From positions 1,116,001 to 1,180,000 of the forward strand of contig NZ_CP011125.1 in the NCBI RefSeq assembly GCF_000737325.1: a DNA stretch of 64,000 nucleotides, in the 5' to 3' direction. How positions within the stretch are numbered: the first letter of the stretch is position 1; every line of letters starts with the position of its first letter. The notes under the pieces were generated by a model. That model was given only the letters and a program-made list of their open reading frames with translations. It was not told the DNA's origin and ran no database searches. Shown piece by piece: positions 1 to 7,347 of this stretch. A program made the translations under genes and the position numbers. Source of the DNA: Sandaracinus amylolyticus (GTDB lineage Bacteria > Myxococcota_A > Polyangia > Polyangiales > Sandaracinaceae).

Positions 1-836
1 GCGCTGGTCTCGCCGCGTCCGCCGGGCGCCCAACCCGGCGGTCCGAACACGTACCCGAGCGCGTCGCGCAGCGATCGTGCGCGCATCACGTCGCGCGCGA
101 TCGCGAGCCACTCGTGGAAGGCGATCTTCACGGGATGGAACGTCTCGATGTTCTTCGTGAGCCCGTAGTCCGGCGTCTCGGCCTCGGGCTCGAACGTGCC
201 GAACAGGCGATCCCAGACGATCAGGATCCCACCGTGGTTGCGGTCGAGGTACTTCACGTTGCGCCCGTGGTGCACGCGGTGGTGCGAGGGCGTGTTGAAG
301 ATCCACTCGAAGGGCCCGAGCTTCGGCAGCCACTCGACGTGCAGCCAGTACTGGTAGAGCAGCGAGATCGCCTGCTGCACCAGGATCATCCCGGGATGGA
401 ACCCGAGCAGCGGGAGCGGCAGCCAGAACACGATGCCGGTGAACGGCGTGGTCCACGACTGCCGGAGCGCGGTCGAGAGGTTGTAGTGCGTGCTCGAGTG
501 ATGGTTGACGTGCGCCGCCCAGAAGAAGCGCGACTCGTGGCTCACTCGATGGAACCAGTAGTAACAGAAGTCCTCGCACACGAAGAGCAGCAGCCAGACC
601 CACCACGCAGAGACCGGCAGATCGAAGATCCGGTGCTCGTACAGGAAGAGCCACAGCGCGATGACGCCGATCTTCACGACCCCGGCGATGAGCACGTTGC
701 CGACGCCCATCGTGAGGCTCGCGAACGTGTCCTTCGTCTCGTAGCCCCGCACGTTCGCGCGCTGGCGCACGTAGAGCGCCTCGAGCGCGACCGTGATGAT
801 GAACGCGGGGATCGCGTAGTAGATCAGCGTCGACAT
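1..836 (-). CDS. Sterol desaturase / fatty acid hydroxylase family membrane protein (partial, C-terminus beyond window)
   Basis: Integral-membrane di-iron oxygenase of the fatty acid hydroxylase superfamily, expected to hydroxylate or desaturate a lipid; the substrate cannot be told from sequence. Translating the minus strand from ATG 834-836 gives hydrophobic N-terminal segments and the three histidine clusters of the family: HRVSH, HVNHH and HHRVHH followed by GRN. These should bind the two irons on the cytoplasmic face. No stop codon is reached before base 1, so at least 278 residues are present and the C-terminus is missing. The start codon shares one base with the TetR stop (TGATG), so the two genes are almost certainly co-transcribed and translationally coupled. 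The regulator probably senses a lipid-related ligand (inference). Confidence 0.9.
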   Translation of the reverse strand, partial: MSTLIYYAIPAFIITVALEALYVRQRANVRGYETKDTFASLTMGVGNVLIAGVVKIGVIALWLFLYEHRIFDLPVSAWWVWLLLFVCEDFCYYWFHRVSHESRFFWAAHVNHHSSTHYNLSTALRQSWTTPFTGIVFWLPLPLLGFHPGMILVQQAISLLYQYWLHVEWLPKLGPFEWIFNTPSHHRVHHGRNVKYLDRNHGGILIVWDRLFGTFEPEAETPDYGLTKNIETFHPVKIAFHEWLAIARDVMRARSLRDALGYVFGPPGWAPGGRGETS

Positions 837-1495
837 CACCCCCTCCGTCGGGCTCGTGAGCCCGCCTTCGACTGCGCTGCTTGCGTGACCTGCGGTGCTG
901 CGGCCGCGAGCTCGTGCACCGCGAGGCGCTCGAAGAACGCGAGGTGCTCGCGGTCGCGCCGCTCGTCGTTCGAGAACACACCGAGCGCGACGCCCTGCAT
1001 CGCGTAGACGACCGCGTCGACGCCGCTCGCGAGCCCGGGATGCGACGCGAGCTCGGGGAGCAGCGCGCGCGCCTCGCGCTGGATGTTCGCGTTGTGCGCG
1101 GCGAGCAGCGGCTCGAGCGCGCGCCCGAGCTCGGGATCGGTGCGCGCCGCGAGATAGACCTCGAAGAGGCCCTGCATCGCGGGCAGGCGGAACACCTTCC
1201 AGAGCGCCGCGACGCCGACGCGGAGGCGCGCGTCGAGATCCGCGGGGGTGCGCTTGGGCAGCGCCGCGCGGAAGGCGTCCACGAGCGAGGCGAGCACCGC
1301 TTCGACGCACGCGGCGAGGAGATCGAGCTTCGTGGGGAAGTGCTTGAAGAGCGCGCCCTGCGAGACCTCGGCGCGCGCGGCGACGGCCGCCGTCGTCGTG
1401 CCGCGCAGGCCTTCTTCGACGAGGAGCGCGCTCGCGGCCTCGACGAGGCGAGCACGGGTGGCGATCGCACGGGCCTGCTGCGGCGCTTGGAGCAC
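836..1495 (-). CDS. TetR family transcriptional regulator
   Basis: A 219-residue TetR/AcrR repressor. The N-terminal helix-turn-helix lies at about residues 33-54 (TTTAAVAARAEVSQGALFKHFPTK), and the variable helical C-terminal domain should bind the ligand. It is the first gene of a two-gene minus-strand operon with the desaturase-family gene at 1-836. A perfect 7-4-7 palindrome (AAAGTGA-GCGG-TCACTTT) lies 21-38 bp upstream of its ATG, a typical place for an autoregulatory operator. Family and HTH are clear; the ligand and the range of targets are unknown. Confidence 0.93.
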   Translation of the reverse strand: MLQAPQQARAIATRARLVEAASALLVEEGLRGTTTAAVAARAEVSQGALFKHFPTKLDLLAACVEAVLASLVDAFRAALPKRTPADLDARLRVGVAALWKVFRLPAMQGLFEVYLAARTDPELGRALEPLLAAHNANIQREARALLPELASHPGLASGVDAVVYAMQGVALGVFSNDERRDREHLAFFERLAVHELAAAAPQVTQAAQSKAGSRARRRG

Positions 1496-1515
1496 GGCCG
1501 TCAGGCTAGCAGAAA

Positions 1516-1533
1516 AAAGTGAGCGGTCACTTT
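1516..1533. promoter_or_regulatory. Probable TetR operator (perfect 7-4-7 palindrome)
   Basis: AAAGTGAGCGGTCACTTT is an exact inverted repeat with 7-bp arms and a 4-bp centre, in an unusually A/T-rich patch. It sits 21-38 bp upstream of the TetR start. TGAGCGGTCA-type palindromes are common binding sites for TetR repressors of fatty-acid or desaturase genes, so autoregulation of the TetR/desaturase operon is inferred. Confidence 0.7.
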
Positions 1534-1572
1534 CTTTTCTGAGCGATGAGCCCTCGAAGAGGGGGAATTTCT

Positions 1573-1647
1573 AAGGAGAGCAGGAAGTTAGGAAGGCAGG
1601 AGAAACTCTGTCTTTGGTTCCCGTCCTGCCTTCCTGCTGCTCTCCTT
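1573..1647. terminator. Long bulged inverted repeat between the TetR promoter and a lipoprotein gene
   Basis: Outer arms 1573-1583 (AAGGAGAGCAG) and 1637-1647 pair over 11 bp. Inner arms 1590-1601 (AGGAAGGCAGGA) and 1624-1635 pair over 12 bp. The bulge is 6 nt on the left and 1 nt on the right, and the loop is 22 nt. It lies just 3' of the minus-strand lipoprotein gene ending at 1659, so a terminator or 3'-end structure is the simplest reading. No clear T-tract follows. The purine-rich/pyrimidine-rich arms differ in composition from the surrounding sequence. Confidence 0.5.
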
Positions 1648-1658
1648 GGAGGAACTCT

Positions 1659-2180
1659 TCAGAAGCCGCCGGCCGGGCGGCAGTTGTCGAGGAGGCCGAG
1701 CGCGATCACCGGCGCGCAGAGCGACTCGACCTGCACGTCGGTGAGCGCGCGCGAGCGCTGCAGTCGGCGGTAGCAGTCGACCGGCGCGGTCGAGTCCGCG
1801 CAGCGGCAGAGGCCGATGCGCTGCGGGTCCGTGATCGTCAGCCGCGCGCGCGCGTCGAGGTAGCACTGGATCGGCGCCGACGACCATGCGCCGCTGCAGA
1901 GCAGCGCGATCTGCTGCTCGGTGAGGTTCGTGCGGTTCGCCGCGACCTCGTAACAAGTCGCGGGGGCTTCGGGCTCGGGCGCCGGGCGCTCCTCCGGCGC
2001 AGGCACCGGGACGGGCACGATCACCGTGCGCTGCACCACGCCGCCATCAGCCTCCACGACGACCTCGTCCTGCGCCGACGCCGACTGCGGCGGCCCACAA
2101 GCCGAGCAGCCGGAGAGCGCGAGCGCACCCGGCACGACGACGAGCGCGAGCGCGATCGTGAGCGGTGCGCGAGAGGTCAT
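1659..2180 (-). CDS. Secreted lipoprotein of unknown function
   Basis: A 173-residue predicted lipoprotein. The signal peptide (MTSRAPLTIALALVVVPGALALSGC) ends in the lipobox LSGC. A Pro/Glu-rich linker (PVPVPAPEERPAPEPEAPA) leads to a C-terminal domain with regularly spaced cysteines in two similar segments, each with the pattern C-Y-x-x-L/A followed by a helix and a second C (CYLDARARLTITDPQRIGLC, CYRRLQRSRALTDVQVESLC). The repeated Cys-Tyr...Cys helices suggest a small disulfide-stapled helical repeat. Longer open frames upstream are antisense to the neighbouring kinase, so ATG 2178-2180 was chosen. Function not recognised. Confidence 0.8.
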   Translation of the reverse strand: MTSRAPLTIALALVVVPGALALSGCSACGPPQSASAQDEVVVEADGGVVQRTVIVPVPVPAPEERPAPEPEAPATCYEVAANRTNLTEQQIALLCSGAWSSAPIQCYLDARARLTITDPQRIGLCRCADSTAPVDCYRRLQRSRALTDVQVESLCAPVIALGLLDNCRPAGGF

Positions 2181-2336
2181 GAGGTCACCAACAAGCAACG
2201 CGCCCGCCAGCCACGCACAACGCGAAACGCCCAGGATCGCTGGCGTTCGTGCGTGGCGCCGCGCCGCGATCGCCGCTCGGTGGCCTGCGCGCTCGAGACG
2301 CTCTGCTCCGGTACAATCGCGGTCGAGGGGAGCGCG

Positions 2337-4097
2337 ATGAAGATCTGCCCGGCCTGTCAGCTCAAGTACACCGACGCCGACTCGCGCTGCCTCGTCGACA
2401 ACACCGTGCTCGAGACGCTCGCCGACGAGCGCATCGGCACGCTGCTCGGCGGTCGTTATCACATCGAGAAGGCGCTCGGCGAAGGCGGCATGGCGGTCGT
2501 CTATCGCGCGCGCAACGCGCTCGTCGATCGCCCGGTCGCGGTGAAGATCATGAACCCGCAGCTCTCGCGCGACGCGGCGCTCAAGGAGCGCTTCCGCCGC
2601 GAGGCGAAGAACGCGGCGGCGATCGCGCACCCGAACATCATCGAGATCCACGACTACGGCGAGACCGACGACGGCACGTCGTACCTCGTGATGGAGCTGC
2701 TCGACGGCGCGCCGCTCGATCGGCTGATCGCGAACGGGCCGATGCCGGCGCCGCAGGTGTGCACGCTCGGCCTCCAGATCGCGCGCGGCCTCGCGCGTGC
2801 GCACGACTTCGGCGTGCTGCACCGCGACCTCAAGCCCGAGAACGTGTTCGTCTCGCGCGGCGCGGGCGGCAAGCCCGTCGCGAAGATCCTCGACTTCGGC
2901 ATCGCGCGCTCGATGCACGACCAGCGGCTCACCAGCGCGGGTCAGATCTTCGGCACGCCGCAGTACATGGCGCCCGAGCGCGTGACCTCGATCGACTCGG
3001 GGCCCTCCGCCGATCTGTACGCGCTCGGCGTGATCCTCTTCGAGATGCTCACCGGGCGACTGCCGTTCCAGGCCGACGACATCCCCGCGTTCCTGATCCT
3101 GCACCTGCAGGCGACGCCGCCGAAGCCGAGCGAGCTCGTGCCCCACGTGCCGCGTCGCCTCGAGGAGCTGATCCTCCGGATGCTCGCGAAGCGTCCCGAG
3201 GATCGCCCGGTCGACGCGCACCAGGTCGAGAAGGAGCTCGCGGCGATGGCGCCCGCCGAGGCCGCGGAGCTCCCGACCGAGCATCAATCCGTGCTGCCGC
3301 GTCCCGCGGCGCCGACGCTCCCGCCGACCACGCTCGAGCGCTGGGCCGCGCGCACCGCGCTCTTCGATCAGATGCTCGAGCGCGCGTATCCACGCGGCGA
3401 TGCGCCGCCCGACGTGCGCCAGACGCTGAGCGAGATCCGCGAGGTGATCCGGCGCATGCACGAGCTGCGATCGGCGGGCCTCAAGGAGCAACGCAAGCTC
3501 GAGTCGATGGAGGCGATGGCGCGCGAAGGGCGGCAGCGGCTCGGCCACGCGATGAACGTGCTCGGCACCGATCTCTCGTCCGCGCGCGAGGCCGCGCGCA
3601 CCGCGCACCAGGAGGTCTCGCCGTACTTCGACGCGGCGAGCGGCGCCGAGCGCGCGTACCGCGACGCGCACCGCAAGCTCGCGGCGAGCTTCGGCCTGAA
3701 CGAGGCGAGCGCGCCGTCCCAGGCGCTGGTGATGATGCACCGCGAGCTCGCGGACGCGCTCGATCGCTGGCTGCTCGCGCACGGCACCGCGCAGCGCGCG
3801 CGGGAGTGGGTCGAGAGCAAGCAGCGCGAGGTGAAGGACCTCGAGTTCCAGACCGAGGCGATCCGCGGTCAGCTCGATCGCCTGGAGACGAGCTTCGAGC
3901 AGGATCGCAAGTCGCTCGAGCAGGCGCTGGAGCACGCGGGGCGCGAGATCGACGCGCTCGACAAGCGGCTCATGGCGCTCGCGACCCGATTCCTCACGCC
4001 GCTGCGCGCGCGCCGCGAGCTCGGCGACCTGATGCAGCGGCTCGAGCAGGAAGGGACGCCCGCGAGCGGGCTGCAGCGCCCGGGCTCCATCGGCTGA
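2337..4097 (+). CDS. Ser/Thr protein kinase with N-terminal zinc ribbon and C-terminal coiled coil
   Basis: A 586-residue Hanks-type kinase. The N-terminus (MKICPACQLKYTDADSRC) is a short zinc-ribbon-like CxxC...C segment. The kinase domain spans about residues 37-300, with the glycine loop GEGGMAVVY, catalytic lysine in VAVKIM, HRDLKPEN and DFGIAR, and an APE-like MAPERV. The C-terminal 180 residues are strongly helical and Glu/Arg/Ala-rich, reading as coiled coil. No transmembrane segment is visible, so it is probably cytoplasmic. The start is set by GAGGGGAG upstream of ATG 2337; the open frame extends further 5' only because of base composition. The zinc-ribbon layout is shared with the kinase at 54794. 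Confidence 0.93.
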   Translation: MKICPACQLKYTDADSRCLVDNTVLETLADERIGTLLGGRYHIEKALGEGGMAVVYRARNALVDRPVAVKIMNPQLSRDAALKERFRREAKNAAAIAHPNIIEIHDYGETDDGTSYLVMELLDGAPLDRLIANGPMPAPQVCTLGLQIARGLARAHDFGVLHRDLKPENVFVSRGAGGKPVAKILDFGIARSMHDQRLTSAGQIFGTPQYMAPERVTSIDSGPSADLYALGVILFEMLTGRLPFQADDIPAFLILHLQATPPKPSELVPHVPRRLEELILRMLAKRPEDRPVDAHQVEKELAAMAPAEAAELPTEHQSVLPRPAAPTLPPTTLERWAARTALFDQMLERAYPRGDAPPDVRQTLSEIREVIRRMHELRSAGLKEQRKLESMEAMAREGRQRLGHAMNVLGTDLSSAREAARTAHQEVSPYFDAASGAERAYRDAHRKLAASFGLNEASAPSQALVMMHRELADALDRWLLAHGTAQRAREWVESKQREVKDLEFQTEAIRGQLDRLETSFEQDRKSLEQALEHAGREIDALDKRLMALATRFLTPLRARRELGDLMQRLEQEGTPASGLQRPGSIG

Positions 4098-4116
4098 CGC
4101 GCGCCGGTATGCGCGC

Positions 4117-4155
4117 GACGCATCGCCGGACGCGGCGCGATGCGTCCGGCGCATC
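4117..4155. repeat. Nested GATGCG palindromes (intergenic palindromic element, copy 1)
   Basis: Two overlapping inverted repeats. GACGCATCGC (4117-4126) pairs with GCGATGCGTC (4137-4146), and GATGCG-TCCGG-CGCATC forms a hairpin at 4139-4155. The second core recurs exactly at 5619-5635 in another intergenic gap, suggesting a dispersed REP-like element. Confidence 0.55.
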
Positions 4156-4170
4156 ACGGCGAAACGCGTC

Positions 4171-4213
4171 CGGCCGTGCTCCGCGGCGCACGAGGCACCG
4201 CGGAGCACGGCCG
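4171..4213. terminator. Perfect 16-bp hairpin between convergent genes (bidirectional terminator)
   Basis: CGGCCGTGCTCCGCGG (4171-4186) and its exact complement at 4198-4213 enclose an 11-nt loop. It lies between the kinase gene ending at 4097 and the convergent lipoprotein gene ending at 4258, where a bidirectional terminator is expected. No long T-tract is present on either side. Confidence 0.65.
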
Positions 4214-4257
4214 TTCACGGCTCGGGGGCGAGCCCACCGCCCTCGCGCGGGCTCAGA

Positions 4258-4845
4258 TCACAGGAACCCGGGCGGGAGCGGATGGATCTGGATGTTGCCG
4301 TGGAGGATCGGCTCCTCGTCGGGCGTCACGTAGTCGTTCTCCGTGCCGGGGCAGTCGATCCGGATCGTGTACTCGTCACGAGCCGGCGCGTTGCGGCCCT
4401 CGCCGTGGTCTTCGGCCTCGACCTCGAACGTGCAGTCCTCGCCCTCGAAGGTGCCGGTGCCACCGAACACGATCTCGGCGAACCCGGCCTCCGGCGGCTC
4501 CTCGTCGTTCGCGTTCACGAAGCACTCGACGAACGTGATCTCGTGCCCGTGGAAGTGCTCTCCCTCGTGGGTCACGTGGTTCCACTCGCCGGTGAAGTCG
4601 CCGCGCCGGGGCGCCGCGTTGCCGCCGAACGAATCGGGGTCCTCGCCCACGTCGATCTGTCCGCCGCCGGTCATGCGGCAGAGCCCCGGCGGCGGGCCGG
4701 CATCGTGCTCGGCTCTCCCGGCGTCGTGCTCGTCCTTGCCGGCATCGACTTGAAGATGCGCAGCCCCCACTCGTCCGGTGTCCGGGTCGCTTGTACAGCC
4801 CACGAGAGCGAGCACTCCGGCCATCACACCGATCATCTGCTTCAT
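4258..4845 (-). CDS. Secreted lipoprotein with a post-COAP-1-like domain
   Basis: A 195-residue lipoprotein starting MKQMIGVMAGVLALVGC, lipobox LVGC. The start is fixed by AGGAGG 7 nt upstream of ATG 4845. An Asp/His/Ala-rich linker (DAGKDEHDAGRAEHDAG) is followed by a domain opening with CRMTGGGQIDVG and continuing with GEWNHVTHEGEHFHGHEI. The TGGG opening and the FH-rich strand resemble the small beta domains of post-COAP-1 secreted proteins, but I hold this loosely. Several His residues near each other (HVTHEGEHFHGHE) could bind metal (inference). Confidence 0.8.
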   Translation of the reverse strand: MKQMIGVMAGVLALVGCTSDPDTGRVGAAHLQVDAGKDEHDAGRAEHDAGPPPGLCRMTGGGQIDVGEDPDSFGGNAAPRRGDFTGEWNHVTHEGEHFHGHEITFVECFVNANDEEPPEAGFAEIVFGGTGTFEGEDCTFEVEAEDHGEGRNAPARDEYTIRIDCPGTENDYVTPDEEPILHGNIQIHPLPPGFL

Positions 4846-4965
4846 GTCGTCGCGCCTCCTGCGCTGACATGCAGGTAGGTGCTGGCGAGGTAGCGAAAAC
4901 CTCCACTCCGAGCGAACGCCGTCGTGGGCCGACGCGCACACGTCCGACCGCGTGCCCACGCGCGA

Positions 4966-5412
4966 CTACGGCGCGCCCTGCACGTCGAGCGCGATCGGGA
5001 TCGACACGCTGTCGAGGGCCGCTCCGCCGCCACGCGGCGTGAGCTCGAGGTCGATCCGTCCCGCGACGTCGTCGGTCGAGCCGCAGTTGAACTGCACCGC
5101 GAACGTCAGGACCTGCCCGGGCTCGATCGTGATCGACCAGTCGTCGTTGATCGGCCACGCGAGCTCGGGATCGAGCACGTCGATCGCGATGATGTCCTCG
5201 GCGAGCGAGAGCGTGACCGGCCCGCTCGCGTCATCACCGAGCTCGACCTCGACCACGCCGAGATCCTGCGGGCACTCGGTCACGCCGTACTCGTGCACGT
5301 CCGCGAGCGCTTCGCGATGCACGAGCGAGGCGCTCTCGGTCTCGCACCCCGCGCACGCACCGATCAGCGCCGCCACCACCACGCCTCGTCCGATCGCCTT
5401 CGTCACGTCCAC
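4966..5412 (-). CDS. Small secreted lipoprotein
   Basis: About 148 residues. The signal peptide MDVTKAIGRGVVVAALIGACAGC ends in lipobox CAGC, followed by a beta-rich domain with the strand pattern SITIEPGQVLTFAVQFNCG and RIDLELTPRGGG. The start is a GTG at 5412; a second in-frame GTG two codons later (5406) has better spacing from the G-rich tract and is an equally good start. It precedes the lipoprotein gene ending at 4258 on the same strand, with about 120 bp between them. No family recognised. Confidence 0.75.
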   Translation of the reverse strand: MDVTKAIGRGVVVAALIGACAGCETESASLVHREALADVHEYGVTECPQDLGVVEVELGDDASGPVTLSLAEDIIAIDVLDPELAWPINDDWSITIEPGQVLTFAVQFNCGSTDDVAGRIDLELTPRGGGAALDSVSIPIALDVQGAP

Positions 5413-5613
5413 CCCCCGTGCTCACGATGATCGACCGCTCCGCGCGCATCGCCGCGCGGTGCTCACTCGACCGTGCCCTCCGGATCGCGCCGTCTCGCCG
5501 CCACACCCCGGCGAGGCGCTCCGGTATCCGGGCAGCACGTGGGCTCGAGGCCCGACGCCACAAGCGCGCTCCGGCCTCGGTCGCCGCGCGCGCGGTCCGG
5601 CGATGCGGGGGAG

Positions 5614-5668
5614 CGCTCGATGCGTCCGGCGCATCGAGCGACGTCGAGCGATGCGTCGCACGCATCGC
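5614..5668. repeat. Paired GATGCG palindromes (intergenic palindromic element, copy 2)
   Basis: The first hairpin is CGCTCGATGCG-TCCGG-CGCATCGAGCG (5614-5640), with perfect 11-bp arms. The second is GCGATGCGT-CGC-ACGCATCGC (5648-5668), with perfect 9-bp arms. The 17-bp core of the first is identical to 4139-4155. The element lies in the gap 5413-5679, in which I see no gene. Confidence 0.55.
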
Positions 5669-5679
5669 GTGCGAGCGAG

Positions 5680-6123
5680 TCAGCGCAGCGACACGAGCTC
5701 GCGCTCGATCACGTCGGCGAGCTCCTCGGGCTCGCCCAGCGCGGCGTCGCGGGGATCGAAGCTGCGCACCTTGCCGTCGGGCTCGAGGATCCATCGTCGC
5801 GGATCGCCGATGCGTCGCATCACGACGACCCGCATCGCGCCGGTGCGCGCCGCGAGCTTCGCCGAGACGTGCTCCACGTCGAGCTCGGGCGGTGCGTCCT
5901 CTGCGATCGCGTAGAGCTCGAGCCCCTCGTCGCCGCGCTCGACGACGAACGGGCCGAGGTTGCGCGCGAGCTCGCGGTAGATCGTCGGCAGCGTCACGCC
6001 GAGGCGCGCGGCGAGCGCGTCGAGCGCGGCGTCGTCGGGCGGATGCTGCGAGCCCGCGATGACGAAGTCGGGGCGGAGTCGGCGCATCGCCTCGTACACG
6101 TGCTCGAGCGTCGTCGTCGTCAT
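5680..6123 (-). CDS. SMI1/KNR4 (SUKH)-like protein
   Basis: About 147 residues from MTTTTLEHVYEAMRRLRP. The segment LDALAARLGVTLPTIYRELARNLGPF matches the SUKH pattern (a short helix, then LG-x-LP-x-x-Y+ELL-x-x-NGG), where a small helical element precedes a beta sheet. SUKH proteins act as immunity proteins or in cell-wall or signalling contexts; no toxin gene is adjacent, so an immunity role is not supported. An in-frame ATG four codons upstream (6135) sits in a 15-bp tandem duplication, making the true start uncertain. Transcribed divergently from the lipoprotein gene at 6182. Confidence 0.6.
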   Translation of the reverse strand: MTTTTLEHVYEAMRRLRPDFVIAGSQHPPDDAALDALAARLGVTLPTIYRELARNLGPFVVERGDEGLELYAIAEDAPPELDVEHVSAKLAARTGAMRVVVMRRIGDPRRWILEPDGKVRSFDPRDAALGEPEELADVIERELVSLR

Positions 6124-6130
6124 GCGCCGC

Positions 6131-6160
6131 GCCATCGTACCCCGAGCCATCGTACCCCGA
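6131..6160. repeat. Exact 15-bp tandem duplication in a divergent promoter
   Basis: GCCATCGTACCCCGA occurs twice head to tail (6131-6145, 6146-6160) between the divergent genes at 5680-6123 and 6182-6694. It would be in frame with an N-terminal extension of the SUKH-like protein. It could be a duplicated promoter or operator element or simply slippage. Confidence 0.7.
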
Positions 6161-6181
6161 GCCGCGCTACCTTCGGCCGCG

Positions 6182-6694
6182 ATGCGGAGGGTGGTGATCG
6201 GGATCGCGTGCGCGCTGCTCGCGTCGTGTGGGGGCGGAGGCCGCGCCGAGGAGCCGGTCGCGACCCGCTCGAGCGGTGGCGTGGTCGTCGTCGAGGCGAG
6301 CGACGTGCCGCAGGCGGAGATCGCGACGAGCTCGGGAAGCTGCACCACGACCGTGCGCGTCTACGACGTCACGGTGCGCGAGGGCTGCGTGATCGACGAG
6401 CGAGTGACGAGCGCGCCCGGCTCGCTCTCCTATCCGTGCGAGGGCGGCGCGGCGAGCGCGACGTTCGGTCCGTCGGTGTTCCAGGGCACGGTGAGCGCGA
6501 GCGGCGAGGTCACGCTCGATCTCCAGACCGGCTTCGACTTCAGCGATCGATGTCATTGGACGACGAAACAAGCGATCCGCGGCATGCTCGGGACGGGCGT
6601 GCTCGCGTACGAGTACCGAGAGGAGCCCGACCCCGGTCAGCACGGATGCGCCGCGGCGTGCGTCGGGACCGCATCGGTCGCGGTGGCGAACTGA
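6182..6694 (+). CDS. Secreted lipoprotein of unknown function
   Basis: A 170-residue lipoprotein. The signal peptide MRRVVIGIACALLASC ends in lipobox LASC. The mature part has six further cysteines (SCTTT, GCVID, YPCEG, DRCHW, GCAAACVG), probably paired by disulfides, and beta-strand-rich sequence. Its stop codon is followed after a few bases by the start of the membrane-anchored protein at 6699, so the two probably form an operon. Function not recognised. Confidence 0.78.
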   Translation: MRRVVIGIACALLASCGGGGRAEEPVATRSSGGVVVVEASDVPQAEIATSSGSCTTTVRVYDVTVREGCVIDERVTSAPGSLSYPCEGGAASATFGPSVFQGTVSASGEVTLDLQTGFDFSDRCHWTTKQAIRGMLGTGVLAYEYREEPDPGQHGCAAACVGTASVAVAN

Positions 6695-6698
6695 CGTG

Positions 6699-7298
6699 AT
6701 GGACGAGCGCACTCGCAGATCGGTCGTGATGGGCGCCGTGATGGTCGCGATCGCCGCGATCGCGATCGCCGTCGCGACGAGCGGATCGGACGACGGCGCG
6801 CCGCGCGAGACGCGCTCCACCGCGACGCCCGAGGTCGAGGCGCGCTCGAGCTCGTCGGCATCGTCGGCGGCGCTGCCGCGACCGGCCGCGGTGGTCACGT
6901 CGCACGCGCCGGTGCTCGACGCGGGACGGCCCGATGCGGGCACCGAAGTCGCCGCGATCGCCGAGCCGGCCGCGCCGCCTGCCGCCGCACCGGCGTCTCC
7001 GCGCGAGCCCGCGCCGCCGCCGCGCGAGCTGGTGCGCTTCGCGCGCCCGATGACGCTCGAGGACGACCTCGAGCACGCGTCGCGCCTCTACGACTACATC
7101 GTGCTCCGGCGCGCCGACCTGCGACGCCGCATCGAGGAGCGCGAGCGCGAGGGAGACGAGTCGGGCCTCGCGGTGATGCGCCGAGAGCTCGAGGGCCTCG
7201 ACGCCGCGGAGCCCGACGCGCGCGCTCGCGTCGACCGCGTCGCCGCCCAGGTGCGCGAGGCGCGTGCCTCGGAAGGAGAGGGCGAGCAGGCCCCGTGA
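6699..7298 (+). CDS. Membrane-anchored protein with Pro/Ala linker and C-terminal helical domain
   Basis: About 199 residues. One N-terminal transmembrane segment (VVMGAVMVAIAAIAIAVAT) is followed by a Ser/Ala/Pro-rich low-complexity stretch to about residue 110, then a charged helical segment (EDDLEHASRLYDYIVLRRADLRRRIEEREREGD) that reads as a coiled coil. A GTG at 6696 immediately upstream is an alternative start. Topology suggests a periplasmic spacer carrying a helical domain. It overlaps nothing but follows the 6182 lipoprotein closely. No family recognised. Confidence 0.72.
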   Translation: MDERTRRSVVMGAVMVAIAAIAIAVATSGSDDGAPRETRSTATPEVEARSSSSASSAALPRPAAVVTSHAPVLDAGRPDAGTEVAAIAEPAAPPAAAPASPREPAPPPRELVRFARPMTLEDDLEHASRLYDYIVLRRADLRRRIEEREREGDESGLAVMRRELEGLDAAEPDARARVDRVAAQVREARASEGEGEQAP

Positions 7299-7347
7299 GG
7301 CCGCGCTCTTGCGCCCCGTCGCGGCCTCGCGCTACGCCGCCGCGACC

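Noticed and set aside
5680-6123. Toxin-immunity locus around the SUKH-like protein
   Set aside because: No polymorphic toxin, VgrG, PAAR or repeat cassette is adjacent; neighbours are ordinary lipoproteins.
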